Positions 9,697 to 18,649 of a stretch of DNA of 64,000 bases are shown one piece after another. The translations under genes and the position numbers were made by a program. Origin of the DNA: Phyllobacterium brassicacearum (GTDB taxonomy: Bacteria; Pseudomonadota; Alphaproteobacteria; Rhizobiales; Rhizobiaceae); NCBI RefSeq assembly GCF_003010955.1, contig NZ_PGGO01000001.1, positions 490,322-554,321 on the forward strand. Direction: 5' to 3'. Numbering within the stretch: position 1 is the first letter of the stretch; each line of letters opens with the position of its first letter. The notes beneath the pieces were generated by a model. The model had not been told where the DNA came from. It was given only the letters and a program-made list of their open reading frames with translations, and ran no database searches.

Positions 9697-11007
9697 CTAC
9701 ATCGCTTTGGATTGAAGCTGTTCAACGGACAGGGCCATAGCAAGGAGCCGACGATCCGCGCCGTGCTGCGCGATAAGCATCAGCCCGGCCGGACTCGACA
9801 GACCAGGCATCGGCAGGCTGATCGCAGTCAGATCGAACTGATTGGCGATCTGCGTGTTGCGCAGGAGCAGCGACTCCGTTTGCTTGTAATAGGTGTCGTC
9901 CTCGGTGACCGAGGCTATTGATGGCGCCAGGATAGGCGTTGTGGGCAGTGCAAGCAGATCGTAACCGGCCATCCGCCGATCCATTTCTCGAACGAGCTCC
10001 TGCCGCTGCTGCATGACATTGATGTATTCGGATTCTGTCACGTTCAAGCGCCGCAGAAGCGGCCGCCTGACGCGCTGGTCGACGTCCAGCGTTTCATCGT
10101 GCAGCCATTCAGCATGGATCCGGCTCCCCTCAATGCCGGCAATCGAACCGATCGACGTGGCGTCCGCCATAGCATTGATCAGATCATCGATGGAGCAGTC
10201 GGCGATGATTGCCCCTGCCTGCTCGCATGCTTCAACGCTGCGCTCGAAAGCCCTGGCAATCGGATCGTCCATCGACGCTAACAAGTACCCGCGCGGCACC
10301 CCAATCCGCAGGCCGACAAGAGAAATGGGCTCAAGGACCTTGATCATTTCCCCTACCATGACGGCATCGGCAATCGCACAGTCCGCAACGGAACGCGCCA
10401 ACGGGCCAACGGAATCGAGGCTGGGTGACAAGGGGAATGCGCCCCGCAGTGGCACGCGTTTTGCAGTGGGTTTGAAGCCGACTACGCCATTTAGTGCTGC
10501 TGGAATGCGCACGGAGCCGCCCGTATCAGAGCCTATGGCGATTTCGCTCGTGCCCTCCGCCACCGATATGCCAGCACCTGTCGATGAACCGCCGGCAATT
10601 TTCGTGGAGTCGACAGCGTTGCCTGCATCCGGATAGTGCGGGTTGAGCCCTACTGCGGTGAAGGCAAATTCCGTCATGACAGTCTTGCCGATGATGATTG
10701 CTCCGGCACTACGGAGTCTGGCGACGACCTCAGCATCGCTCGGCGCAGGTGCAGCGGTCTTGCGAATGATCGAACCAACCAGTGTCGGTTCGCCAGCGAT
10801 ATCGAAAAGATCCTTGACCGAAACAATCCTGCCGTCGAGCGGCCCCAGAGGCACACCATCTGCCATGCGCTTGTCGGCAGCATTTGCCTCCTCGCGGGCG
10901 GTATCGGGATAAAGCTTTGCAAAAATCCGCTCATCGCCTGCACGCTCGGTAAGGCGGGCCAGAATGTGTTCGAGACGCTCGCGGGCTGACGGTAGCTGAT
11001 TTGACAA
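9697..11007 (-). CDS. Amidase of the amidase-signature family
   Basis: This 436-residue protein has the Ser-cisSer-Lys triad of the family: Lys65 in RIVSVKDLFDIAGEP, Ser141/142 in KIAGGSSTGAGISVAEG, and Ser165 in GSDTGGSVRIPAALNGVVGF. It resembles GatA-like paralogues used on small amides or carbamates rather than the tRNA amidotransferase, because no gatB or gatC is adjacent. It is probably cytoplasmic. It stands alone on its strand, 137 bases upstream of the Dabb gene. Substrate is unknown. Confidence 0.9.
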   Translation of the reverse strand: MSNQLPSARERLEHILARLTERAGDERIFAKLYPDTAREEANAADKRMADGVPLGPLDGRIVSVKDLFDIAGEPTLVGSIIRKTAAPAPSDAEVVARLRSAGAIIIGKTVMTEFAFTAVGLNPHYPDAGNAVDSTKIAGGSSTGAGISVAEGTSEIAIGSDTGGSVRIPAALNGVVGFKPTAKRVPLRGAFPLSPSLDSVGPLARSVADCAIADAVMVGEMIKVLEPISLVGLRIGVPRGYLLASMDDPIARAFERSVEACEQAGAIIADCSIDDLINAMADATSIGSIAGIEGSRIHAEWLHDETLDVDQRVRRPLLRRLNVTESEYINVMQQRQELVREMDRRMAGYDLLALPTTPILAPSIASVTEDDTYYKQTESLLLRNTQIANQFDLTAISLPMPGLSSPAGLMLIAQHGADRRLLAMALSVEQLQSKAM

Positions 11008-11197
11008 GGTCGCTTCTCTGAGATGCTAGAGTCTGCTCTCCCCTCTATAGCCGGAGGACGCTGACGGGTGAAGCCCCACGCAAAAGCTTGTTGCTATGCA
11101 GCATCATCAATGCTGCCTTGCAACATTGGCAATTTTCAATCGATACAAATCGCAACATTATTTCTCAGGGAGGGCAAAAAAACAAAGGGGTATGAAA

Positions 11198-11341
11198 ATG
11201 AGCCTTCGCCACCGCATCCAAAAGTATCGCCAGTACCGGCAGAACCTTTACGAGCTCCGGCTTTGCACTGATCGCAACCTTGCTGATCTCGGCATTGCGC
11301 GCACCGATATTCGCCGCATCGCCTGGGCCGCCTGCAACTAA
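11198..11341 (+). CDS. DUF1127 small basic protein
   Basis: This 47-residue, Arg/Tyr-rich protein contains the DUF1127 pattern, with RNLADLGIARTDIRRIAWAA at the C terminus. The start at ATG 11198 places AAAGGGG 7 bases upstream; an in-frame ATG two codons earlier (11192) leaves no room for the ribosome site. DUF1127 proteins in alphaproteobacteria take part in RNA turnover and in phosphate and carbon adaptation. It is monocistronic and followed by a hairpin terminator. Confidence 0.85.
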   Translation: MSLRHRIQKYRQYRQNLYELRLCTDRNLADLGIARTDIRRIAWAACN

Positions 11342-11361
11342 TTGCATCGTGGAATCAAGTG

Positions 11362-11396
11362 ACGGCGCCCGCATAATTCTCTCGGGCGCCGTTTGC
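11362..11396 (+). terminator. Hairpin terminator after the DUF1127 gene
   Basis: ACGGCGCCCG (11362-11371) pairs perfectly with CGGGCGCCGT (11383-11392) across an 11-base loop, with a short T run after it. It may also stop the convergent glycosyltransferase transcript. Confidence 0.65.
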
Positions 11397-11404
11397 GTTG
11401 GACG

Positions 11405-12337
11405 CTAGTCAGTTTTTTCCACGGTGAGGATGCCGCCCGGCGAAATCCTGCCCCGGACCAGATCCAGGAGCGCCAATCCATTTCCTTTCAAGCGCCCTTT
11501 CCGGTCTATCCAAGACTCCGGTGACAAGCTTCCTACCGCATTGGCCAGGATGTTTTTGGTCGCCATGGCCAAGGCTTTTGAGGTCAGCATTGTTCCCTTT
11601 CGAGCAAGGTAATGGGGATTGGCAATCTGTGAATAACCCAGTTTGATACCGGAGGTTCGCCCACTCTTGACGCCCAAATGGATTCCTCGCTGTTTGTTGG
11701 ATTTTACGATGCGCCCGTGTTTTGCAAGCAGGCGGCTCAGATCCACATCCTCCAGCCAGCAATAAAGCGGCAAATTCTCGTCAAACCGAATGTCCTCATT
11801 CCTCAAGATGTCCATGCGCAGGGACATGTTGCAACCATAGCCGTTATAGACTTCTTCGAGAATTTCCGGACCTTCCTCCGGTTTTTGGAGGAACGCCTTA
11901 AGGATGACTGAGCCCTCTGCGACCTGAATTCCGGGTGTCCCGATACCATCGACCAGCACGTCACCTGTCGCAACGACAATATCCGTCTGCTCGAGGAATA
12001 GCCGCTCAACTTCGGCGATATAGTTGGGTGCCATGAGAAAATCATCATCAAGAAAGACGAGGACATCCATATCGCCGAGTTCTTTCAGAATCTCGTTGCG
12101 TTGCTTGGCCAATCCGGATGTAGAAATCAGTGTCGTGACGGGCACGGTCATTCCATCGCCGACATTTTCCGGAACATCTGACGGCTTCAGGGTACAAATA
12201 GCGATTTTCTCAGGCAGACGCGTCTGCTTGTCGATCAACGGAACGGTGGCGGCCAGTATGTCAGCCCGTCCTGTTGAAGGTATGCCAACTCCAATTCTCA
12301 GCCGACGTTTCGCATTAGACGCCATGTCGTACTCCAC
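11405..12337 (-). CDS. Family 2 glycosyltransferase
   Basis: The 310-residue protein has a GT-A fold. The start IGVGIPSTGRADILAATVPL and the metal/nucleotide motif VLVFLDDDFLMAPNYI (around residues 100-115) match GT2 enzymes, and CWLEDVDLSRLLAKHGR is the later acceptor-site ED motif. It probably adds a sugar to an undecaprenyl-linked exopolysaccharide intermediate at the inner membrane face. It is the last gene of the leftward Wza-Wzc-GT2 unit, 9 bases after the Wzc-like gene. Confidence 0.88.
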   Translation of the reverse strand: MEYDMASNAKRRLRIGVGIPSTGRADILAATVPLIDKQTRLPEKIAICTLKPSDVPENVGDGMTVPVTTLISTSGLAKQRNEILKELGDMDVLVFLDDDFLMAPNYIAEVERLFLEQTDIVVATGDVLVDGIGTPGIQVAEGSVILKAFLQKPEEGPEILEEVYNGYGCNMSLRMDILRNEDIRFDENLPLYCWLEDVDLSRLLAKHGRIVKSNKQRGIHLGVKSGRTSGIKLGYSQIANPHYLARKGTMLTSKALAMATKNILANAVGSLSPESWIDRKGRLKGNGLALLDLVRGRISPGGILTVEKTD

Positions 12338-12346
12338 CCTTACAAG

Positions 12347-14635
12347 CTAGTTGAACATTTTAGCATGCTGCTTTTTGATCCATCCCGGAGCAGGGGCCGT
12401 TGCCCTGCTGGTCCGGAGCGTGTTGAACACGACCCCAACAGAGTCTGTGTCGAGCCCTCCGCAGCTGGCGATTGCTGCGTTGAGGACATCAAGCGTCACC
12501 CGCTGCTGATCACCAACTGCCAGCACAACACAATCGACTATCGCGCTGACAATACGGGCATCGGCCGTCGACTTCAGATCAGGGAGGTCAAGAATGATGA
12601 CATCGTGCTGTTCCCGGAGCCTGTCCAGATGCGCTTCGAGTGCCTGGAGGTTGAGGTATCGGTATGATTGATTTGAGCTGTGGGTAATCTCATCCACCCC
12701 CATCAAAGCGGGCGGGGTGATTACGGACACTGAAGGATAGGGCTCGTCGGATCGAGGTTCGGCTGCCTTGGCAACACCTTGATGGTTGTTGTCTTTGTCG
12801 GCTCCGAGGCGCCGGCTACGACCCTTGCCGATCGTCGGGACCACCTCTTCAGTCAGATGATGCATTGGCTGAGCAAGGGTTGCAAAAACGCGGCTCAATG
12901 TTGGGTTCGACGCACAGGCATCGATCAACATCGTTCGTGAACCGGTGGCGGCGTAGAGCTGGGCAAGATTGCTGGCTATCGTCGTCTTTCCCTCACCCGG
13001 CAACGCAGACGTGATGCCGATTACTCTTGCACCCTGGCGGCGCATTATGAGATCGAGCGACGCCTTGGTACTGCGAACGGCATCAGAAAAGGCTTCGTTT
13101 GGATGATCCATGACATAGTTCAGCAATTTGAACTGGTCTTGCGACGGAGATTTCGAGATCGCCCTAGCAGGGACATAAGGCAGTGTGCCAAGCCGGTTCA
13201 AACCGAGTTCCCGGCGCAACCGGCTATCCGTCTTGATCCTGCGGTCGCTCACTTCGCGCACTGCCGAAATTGCAAGGCCGGCAAGGCTGCCAAGTACAAT
13301 TGAAAGCGCGAGAATAAGCGAACCCTTGGGCCATGACTTGCCGAGAGGGGTCGCAGCAGCCGAGACCAATCGCGAGTCGCCCACCGGAAAGGACTCCTGC
13401 TGCAAGGCCGATATCAGCTGCTGCATGACACTCTGGTACATCTGCCGATAGGTGGCGGCCCGGCTCTCCAACTCACCGAGCTGGACACGGGCCATGCCTT
13501 TGTTCAGACCCGACTGAATCGTGGCTTGCAACTGCTCGTTTACGTACTGTTCGCGGCGCTGGGCAGCTTCCAGGTTGGATCTGTAGACCTGGCCGATGCG
13601 AACCAGTTCCTGGCGCACCTCGCCTTTCAACCGCGCAATTTCCTCTTCTGCGGCCTGAACTGCGACGCCGCTATCGCCATAACGGCTTTTCAATTCTTGA
13701 AGCTGGGTTGAAGCCGCGTTCAGACGCTCACGAAGCGCCGTGATTTGCGTGCTGCGCAACGCCTCATCCACGTAACCATCGACCGGCGTTTCCGACTGCA
13801 AGAATCGCTCGATCATGGCGAGCTTGGCTTTTTCGGCGGCGGTGTCTGCTTTAGCCGCCGAAAGCTGCGTATTCGTTTCGGCGAGCTGTTGCTCATCGAG
13901 CGACGTAGCCCCGGCCTGCGAAATATGATTCTGATTGCGGAAATCCTCGACCGCCTGTGCCGACTCATTGGCTTGTTTGCTGATTTCGGCGAGACGCGCT
14001 TCGAGCCAGCCGGCGCCGCTCTTGGCGGCTGTTGATTTCGCCTCCAGACCGGCCTTGATATAGGCTTGCGCCGTGGCATTGGCTACAGACGCTGCTTTAA
14101 CCGGATCCGTTGATGTATAGGCGACATCGAGAACATAAGACTGACCGACGCGCCAGACCCGCAGGCGTTCCAGAAATCCAGCGACAGTCTTGCGCATTGT
14201 CCACTCAGGTGCGATCGGCTCGGCCTCATCGTCGTGACGCCAAAACATAAGATAGGACAGTAATGACAGCCCTTCCTGCAGCTCTGGATCCTCGGTCAGA
14301 TTAAGCTCTTCGATAACGCTCTTGGCCATGGCTTCGGACCGGATGATTTCCACCTGGCTTTCAACCTCGCCTGTTTCAATCACAATCGTTCCTGAAACGG
14401 CGTCCTGCGAGGCGATACGGGCCTGCTCGGGGTCGATCACAATACGCGCGGTGGCCGAGAATGTCGGCTCCGCAACCCAAAGGTACGCGATACCGAAGAG
14501 CGTAAATGCCATCGCCGAACCGGCAATCGTTTTCCAGTTGCGTACGAGGAACCCGACGATATCCCGCAGACCAATGAGGTTGGCTTCGGCCTGGGTGTCG
14601 TCCGACGAAACTTCAGTTTGCCTTTGTCTTTGCAT
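12347..14635 (-). CDS. Wzc/ExoP-like polysaccharide co-polymerase with BY-kinase-like domain
   Basis: The 762-residue inner-membrane protein has a Wzz domain. A first membrane helix lies near residue 35 (SAMAFTLFGIAYLWVA), then a long periplasmic coiled coil, and a second helix near residue 430 (LILALSIVLGSLAGLAIS). A cytoplasmic ATPase domain follows. Walker A is SALPGEGKTT (about residues 544-553) and Walker B is VIILDLPDL. The A' motif reads MLIDACASNP, lacking the usual DxD, and the C terminus has no tyrosine cluster, so tyrosine-kinase activity is doubtful. The family controls chain length and export of exopolysaccharide with the outer-membrane channel encoded just upstream. Confidence 0.9.
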   Translation of the reverse strand: MQRQRQTEVSSDDTQAEANLIGLRDIVGFLVRNWKTIAGSAMAFTLFGIAYLWVAEPTFSATARIVIDPEQARIASQDAVSGTIVIETGEVESQVEIIRSEAMAKSVIEELNLTEDPELQEGLSLLSYLMFWRHDDEAEPIAPEWTMRKTVAGFLERLRVWRVGQSYVLDVAYTSTDPVKAASVANATAQAYIKAGLEAKSTAAKSGAGWLEARLAEISKQANESAQAVEDFRNQNHISQAGATSLDEQQLAETNTQLSAAKADTAAEKAKLAMIERFLQSETPVDGYVDEALRSTQITALRERLNAASTQLQELKSRYGDSGVAVQAAEEEIARLKGEVRQELVRIGQVYRSNLEAAQRREQYVNEQLQATIQSGLNKGMARVQLGELESRAATYRQMYQSVMQQLISALQQESFPVGDSRLVSAAATPLGKSWPKGSLILALSIVLGSLAGLAISAVREVSDRRIKTDSRLRRELGLNRLGTLPYVPARAISKSPSQDQFKLLNYVMDHPNEAFSDAVRSTKASLDLIMRRQGARVIGITSALPGEGKTTIASNLAQLYAATGSRTMLIDACASNPTLSRVFATLAQPMHHLTEEVVPTIGKGRSRRLGADKDNNHQGVAKAAEPRSDEPYPSVSVITPPALMGVDEITHSSNQSYRYLNLQALEAHLDRLREQHDVIILDLPDLKSTADARIVSAIVDCVVLAVGDQQRVTLDVLNAAIASCGGLDTDSVGVVFNTLRTSRATAPAPGWIKKQHAKMFN

Positions 14636-14659
14636 GCACGTCTTCCAAAGCCCTATTGC

Positions 14660-16048
14660 TTATTGGGTGTTTTTATTTTGCTGCTCGCCGATGCTGGCTG
14701 CAGCAGGGATTGGCAAAGCGACGGCGACACCCTTTGTCGATTGTGAAGGGCTCGCCGGCGTGGCACTTGCTGTTGTCCTTCCAGAGAATTTCACGTTGAG
14801 TGATGCTCTCAACACATCCCCCGGGACAAGAACGGTATCTTCATCAGCTGCCATCTCAACGGGCAGCCCGTCCGTCTTTCTGACAATTGTAAATGCAAGA
14901 TCCGGCTCCTGCTTTTCTCCCAGCTTCTGACCGGCAATGATAGACCCGGCTGCCACAAGCAGCCGTTGTGCAGTCTCCTGCCTCACCTTCAGCTGGTCCA
15001 GCGCTGCCTGAGCCGTCTGAAGTTCGGTAGAGGCGGTTGTCTGACGTTGGCTGATGAGGTTTTGCGAGTCCCGGCTGGCCTGGCTGATGTTCTGGCGCGC
15101 CCGCATGATCGCAGTCACCTGGTCAAGGCGGTCAGATTGCAATGCCGTGATGATGCGTTGCAGTTCCGACTGACGGGAAGTCGTTGCAATGCCGCGCTCC
15201 ACGAGCGGCTTAACAGCCTCCAGCTCCTCGTCCATCAACTTGATCTGCTTTTCTTGTCCCGTAACCTTTTCCTGCAACACCTCGATCTCATCGGCGAAAA
15301 GCTTGCGCAATGCTTCGAGGTTTTCGAGCTGGCGATCCACCCCATTCGACTGGGCGGCAAAGACAGCACGCTCCTCGGCAAAGATTGCGTCGATGCTGGC
15401 GCTATCGGCCATCTCGGTCAAATTGTCAGGGAATTGTATTTCCTTTTCGCCAGCGACCTCTGCCTTCAAGCGGGCAATACGGGCAAGAGTACGCACCATC
15501 TCGCCGTGTACGGCTTGTAATTCTCCGAGATACTGAATCTGCTCGACTGTCCTGGCCTCTTCGCGCGGCCGGTAGCGCCCACCCGCAAGTGCAACGGCCT
15601 GCAGAACAGTTAGCCCCGGACGGAACCGATACTCTCCCGGCCGGTCAACATTGCCGACAAGAAACACTGGCGGATACTCGACGATTTGGACAGCGACGTT
15701 GGGCATGGCGACGAGACCGGTGGTCTTCTGGATGCGCTTTGCCACCTCTGTTGCCATGGTAGCAGTATCCATGGCCGAAACTTCGATGGTGCCGACCAGC
15801 GGCAAGAGCACGGTTCCCGATTCCGAGATCGCGTATTCGCCGTTCAATGCCGTCCATTCCCGGTATTCACCGCGCGAGGCAACCCATTCGACAACCGTCA
15901 ACCTTACTCGCGTGTAGGGAGCAAGCCTATAGGCGTCGTCCGCCTGTGACGGCACAGGGAATACGGCGAACGCAAGTATTACGATCGCGGCAGTCAAAAT
16001 GGTCCGAGCGATCAAACAGATCGACCCTGTAAACCTTAGCCCCATCAT
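14660..16048 (-). CDS. Polysaccharide export protein (Wza/ExoF type)
   Basis: From the ATG at 16048 (GGGG 7 bases ahead) the product is 462 residues; a TTG 22 codons upstream would lengthen it. A signal peptide ends near VFPVPSQA, without a lipobox Cys, so it is ExoF-like rather than lipoprotein Wza. The polysaccharide-export domain (YRLAPYTRVRLTVVEW) is followed by a SLBB-like segment (VFLVGNVDRPGEYRF) and a long coiled coil. It should bridge periplasm and outer membrane for exopolysaccharide export. It is the first gene of the leftward unit, diverging from the amidotransferase gene. Confidence 0.88.
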   Translation of the reverse strand: MMGLRFTGSICLIARTILTAAIVILAFAVFPVPSQADDAYRLAPYTRVRLTVVEWVASRGEYREWTALNGEYAISESGTVLLPLVGTIEVSAMDTATMATEVAKRIQKTTGLVAMPNVAVQIVEYPPVFLVGNVDRPGEYRFRPGLTVLQAVALAGGRYRPREEARTVEQIQYLGELQAVHGEMVRTLARIARLKAEVAGEKEIQFPDNLTEMADSASIDAIFAEERAVFAAQSNGVDRQLENLEALRKLFADEIEVLQEKVTGQEKQIKLMDEELEAVKPLVERGIATTSRQSELQRIITALQSDRLDQVTAIMRARQNISQASRDSQNLISQRQTTASTELQTAQAALDQLKVRQETAQRLLVAAGSIIAGQKLGEKQEPDLAFTIVRKTDGLPVEMAADEDTVLVPGDVLRASLNVKFSGRTTASATPASPSQSTKGVAVALPIPAAASIGEQQNKNTQ

Positions 16049-16397
16049 ACTTTGCCCCACAACAATCGCCACCGAATCTGCCATCAATATTATAAGGCGC
16101 AGCACAGGTGACAATTAATCAAACATAGATTTACTGTAATGAATTCGGCGTATGAGAATCTGAATTTTCTTTTGATATCAAATATTGTGCGAGCAACTTA
16201 ATCCTTTTTGATTATACCAGTGGAATCTCGTGCAAAAACCCAAGTTTTGAGCAATTGCTTTGCTTAAAAGTTACTCCTCTACCTAGTATTACCATGACGT
16301 TTAACTCCAATTATTTATTGACCCCTGAGGTCCATATTATACCCTTCTCCAAGGGTCTCTAAGTGGGCAAAAAGAATGGTTGGGGAGCATCGCGCAG
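16049..16397. promoter_or_regulatory. AT-rich divergent promoter region of the exopolysaccharide locus
   Basis: No gene is seen. The region separates the leftward export genes from the rightward amidotransferase operon and must carry both promoters. It contains a perfect 12-base palindrome TTTGATATCAAA at 16171-16182 that could be an operator. No regulator can be named. Confidence 0.5.
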
Positions 16398-18347
16398 ATG
16401 TGTGGGATTGCGGGCTATTGCGGAGCGGTTAGCGTCTCTCAGGACGGCACGTCGCTGTTGCGCCAAATGATCCGGGCGATTGCTCACCGCGGGCCCGACG
16501 AGAACGGAACCTATGTAGCCGACGGCGCGGGGCTGGGCCATATGCGCCTGTCGATTGTTGGCCTGACCGATGGCCAGCAGCCGATGGAAAGCGCCAGCGG
16601 AAATCTGGTCATCAGCTACAACGGCGAAGTTTTCAACTATGTTGAACTTCGTGACGACCTGATTGCGCAGGGACACCGATTCCGCACCGGCAGTGACACC
16701 GAAGTCATCCTGCATCTCTACGAGGAGATGGGGCCGGACTGTGTCAAGAAACTCAACGGCGATTTCGCATTTGCTCTATGGGACAAGAAGCGGCGACGCA
16801 TGATGCTTGCCCGCGACCGGATGGGCGTGCGGCCGCTGTTCTACACCTGGCACGAAGGCACGTTCTTCTTCGCTTCGGAAATCAAGGCGTTGCTGCGGGT
16901 TCCGGGCATGACCGCCGAAATCGATCCATATGCGCTTGACCAGATATTCACATTGTGGACACCCATTGCTCCACGCACGATGTTCAAGGGCATATCCGAG
17001 TTGCGGCCAGCTCACCTGATGATCGTCGAAGATCAACGGGTCAAGACGACTCCCTATTGGAATTTGGACTATCCGGATCGGGACTCAGTGAGTGCTGGAC
17101 GTTCGGAAAGCGACGTCAGCGAGGAACTCAGACACCTCCTGACCGATGCAACGCGCATTCGCCTCAGGGCTGACGTTCCCGTCGGGTCTTACCTTTCGGG
17201 CGGATTGGATTCATCAGTTGTATCGGCGATTGCTGCGCGCATTGTCCCAGACCAGCTGCGGACCTTCTCCATTGGCTTCGATACGGTGGAGCATGACGAG
17301 ACAGCCTTCCAGATGCAGATGGTAGAGGCACTCGGCACCAGGCATTCCTCGCTGTCCTGCAGCAAGAGCGATATAGCCACCATATTTCCGGCGGTCGTCG
17401 AGCATACGGAGCGGCCAATTCTCCGGACGGCACCGGCACCGCTTTATCTTCTTTCGCATCTTGCCCATAGCGAAGGCTACAAGGTCGTCCTGACAGGCGA
17501 AGGCGCTGACGAAGTTTTCGCGGGCTACGATATTTTCCGCGAAGCCAAGGTCAGGCGGTTTTGCGCGCGCCAACCTCAGTCGCGCATCCGCCCGCATCTA
17601 TTCCGCAAGCTCTACCCCTATCTGCCGGGTTTGAAGCAACAGACGCCCGAGTATCTGGCGGCATTCTTCGGTGCAGGCGTCGATGGCCTCGACGATCCGC
17701 TACATTCGCATCGCCCACGCTTCCGTGGAACCGCTGCGACGAAGATGTTTTTCTCCCCGGAACTGCGCGATGCTCTGAAGGGCTACGATGCGACAGAGGA
17801 TCTCGCATCGGGGCTGCCAAAGGATTATGCGCGCTGGCATCCTCTGCATCAGGCGCAATATCTGGAGACCTCTCTCCTGCTGCCAGGCTACATTCTTTGC
17901 TGCCAGAGCGACCGAATGGCCATGGCTCATGGCCTTGAGGGCCGTTTCCCCTTCCTTGATCATCGCCTCGTCGAATTTGCTTCCCGGGTGCCGGTCGGCA
18001 TGAAGCTCAAAGGACTAGGCGAAAAACACATTCTCAAACAGGCAACGCGAGATTTGGTGCCGGCGTCGATCACGGCGCGTCAGAAGCAGCCTTACCGCGC
18101 TCCGGACAGCCAGTCTTTCACGGCTGACGGACTGCCTGACTACGTGCGGGAGCACATGGGATCAGACGCCATAGCTGATACCGGACTGTTCAATGCGCCT
18201 GCCGTGGCGAAATTGCTGGAAAAATGCACGCGCAATGCTCCCACGGGATATCGAGACGATTCTGCGTTTGTCGGCATTCTTTCCACGCAATTATGGCACC
18301 AGAAATTCACAAATCAGACAAACCGGCAAACGGTTGCAGCGGCTTGA
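16398..18347 (+). CDS. Asparagine-synthase-like glutamine amidotransferase in the polysaccharide locus
   Basis: The 649-residue protein starts at the ATG that exposes Cys2 (MCGIAGYCG), the glutaminase nucleophile. The N-terminal Ntn domain has IAHRGPDENG and LVISYNGEVFNYVELR. The C-terminal synthetase domain has the PP-loop SYLSGGLDSSVVSAIA (around residue 270). It would amidate a carboxylate using glutamine and ATP. Being followed by a carrier protein and an AMP ligase, it resembles amidotransferases of exosortase-linked polysaccharide loci rather than free asparagine synthesis. The substrate is inferred, not shown. Confidence 0.9.
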   Translation: MCGIAGYCGAVSVSQDGTSLLRQMIRAIAHRGPDENGTYVADGAGLGHMRLSIVGLTDGQQPMESASGNLVISYNGEVFNYVELRDDLIAQGHRFRTGSDTEVILHLYEEMGPDCVKKLNGDFAFALWDKKRRRMMLARDRMGVRPLFYTWHEGTFFFASEIKALLRVPGMTAEIDPYALDQIFTLWTPIAPRTMFKGISELRPAHLMIVEDQRVKTTPYWNLDYPDRDSVSAGRSESDVSEELRHLLTDATRIRLRADVPVGSYLSGGLDSSVVSAIAARIVPDQLRTFSIGFDTVEHDETAFQMQMVEALGTRHSSLSCSKSDIATIFPAVVEHTERPILRTAPAPLYLLSHLAHSEGYKVVLTGEGADEVFAGYDIFREAKVRRFCARQPQSRIRPHLFRKLYPYLPGLKQQTPEYLAAFFGAGVDGLDDPLHSHRPRFRGTAATKMFFSPELRDALKGYDATEDLASGLPKDYARWHPLHQAQYLETSLLLPGYILCCQSDRMAMAHGLEGRFPFLDHRLVEFASRVPVGMKLKGLGEKHILKQATRDLVPASITARQKQPYRAPDSQSFTADGLPDYVREHMGSDAIADTGLFNAPAVAKLLEKCTRNAPTGYRDDSAFVGILSTQLWHQKFTNQTNRQTVAAA

Positions 18348-18358
18348 AAGGAACGGAC

Positions 18359-18628
18359 ATGACTTCGGGTATCAAGGCACAAATCAGAAACTTCATTGTT
18401 GAAAACTACCTATTTGGCGACACCAGCCATCCACTCGAGGATGACACTTCGCTGATCGAAACAGACATCATCGACTCAACCGGCGTTCTCGAACTGGTCA
18501 CTTACCTGGAAGACACTTTCCAGATCAGCATCCAGGACGCCGAGATTGTCCCGGCCAACCTCGATTCGATCACCAGCATCAGCGCCTTTGTCGCAACCAA
18601 GGCTGTTCCTCAAAAATCGGTCGCCTGA
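18359..18628 (+). CDS. Acyl carrier protein
   Basis: The 89-residue acidic protein starts MTSGIKAQIRNFIVENY, and AAAGGA precedes the ATG. The four-helix carrier fold is recognisable, and the phosphopantetheine serine is in ETDIIDSTGVLELVTYLED (about Ser41). It lies 11 bases after the amidotransferase and 21 before the AMP ligase, so it likely carries the acyl or aminoacyl intermediate made by that ligase. It is not the fatty-acid AcpP, judged by context and the unusual DSTG serine motif. Confidence 0.88.
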   Translation: MTSGIKAQIRNFIVENYLFGDTSHPLEDDTSLIETDIIDSTGVLELVTYLEDTFQISIQDAEIVPANLDSITSISAFVATKAVPQKSVA

Positions 18629-18649
18629 TCGGGAAAGTCGAGTTTTGTC

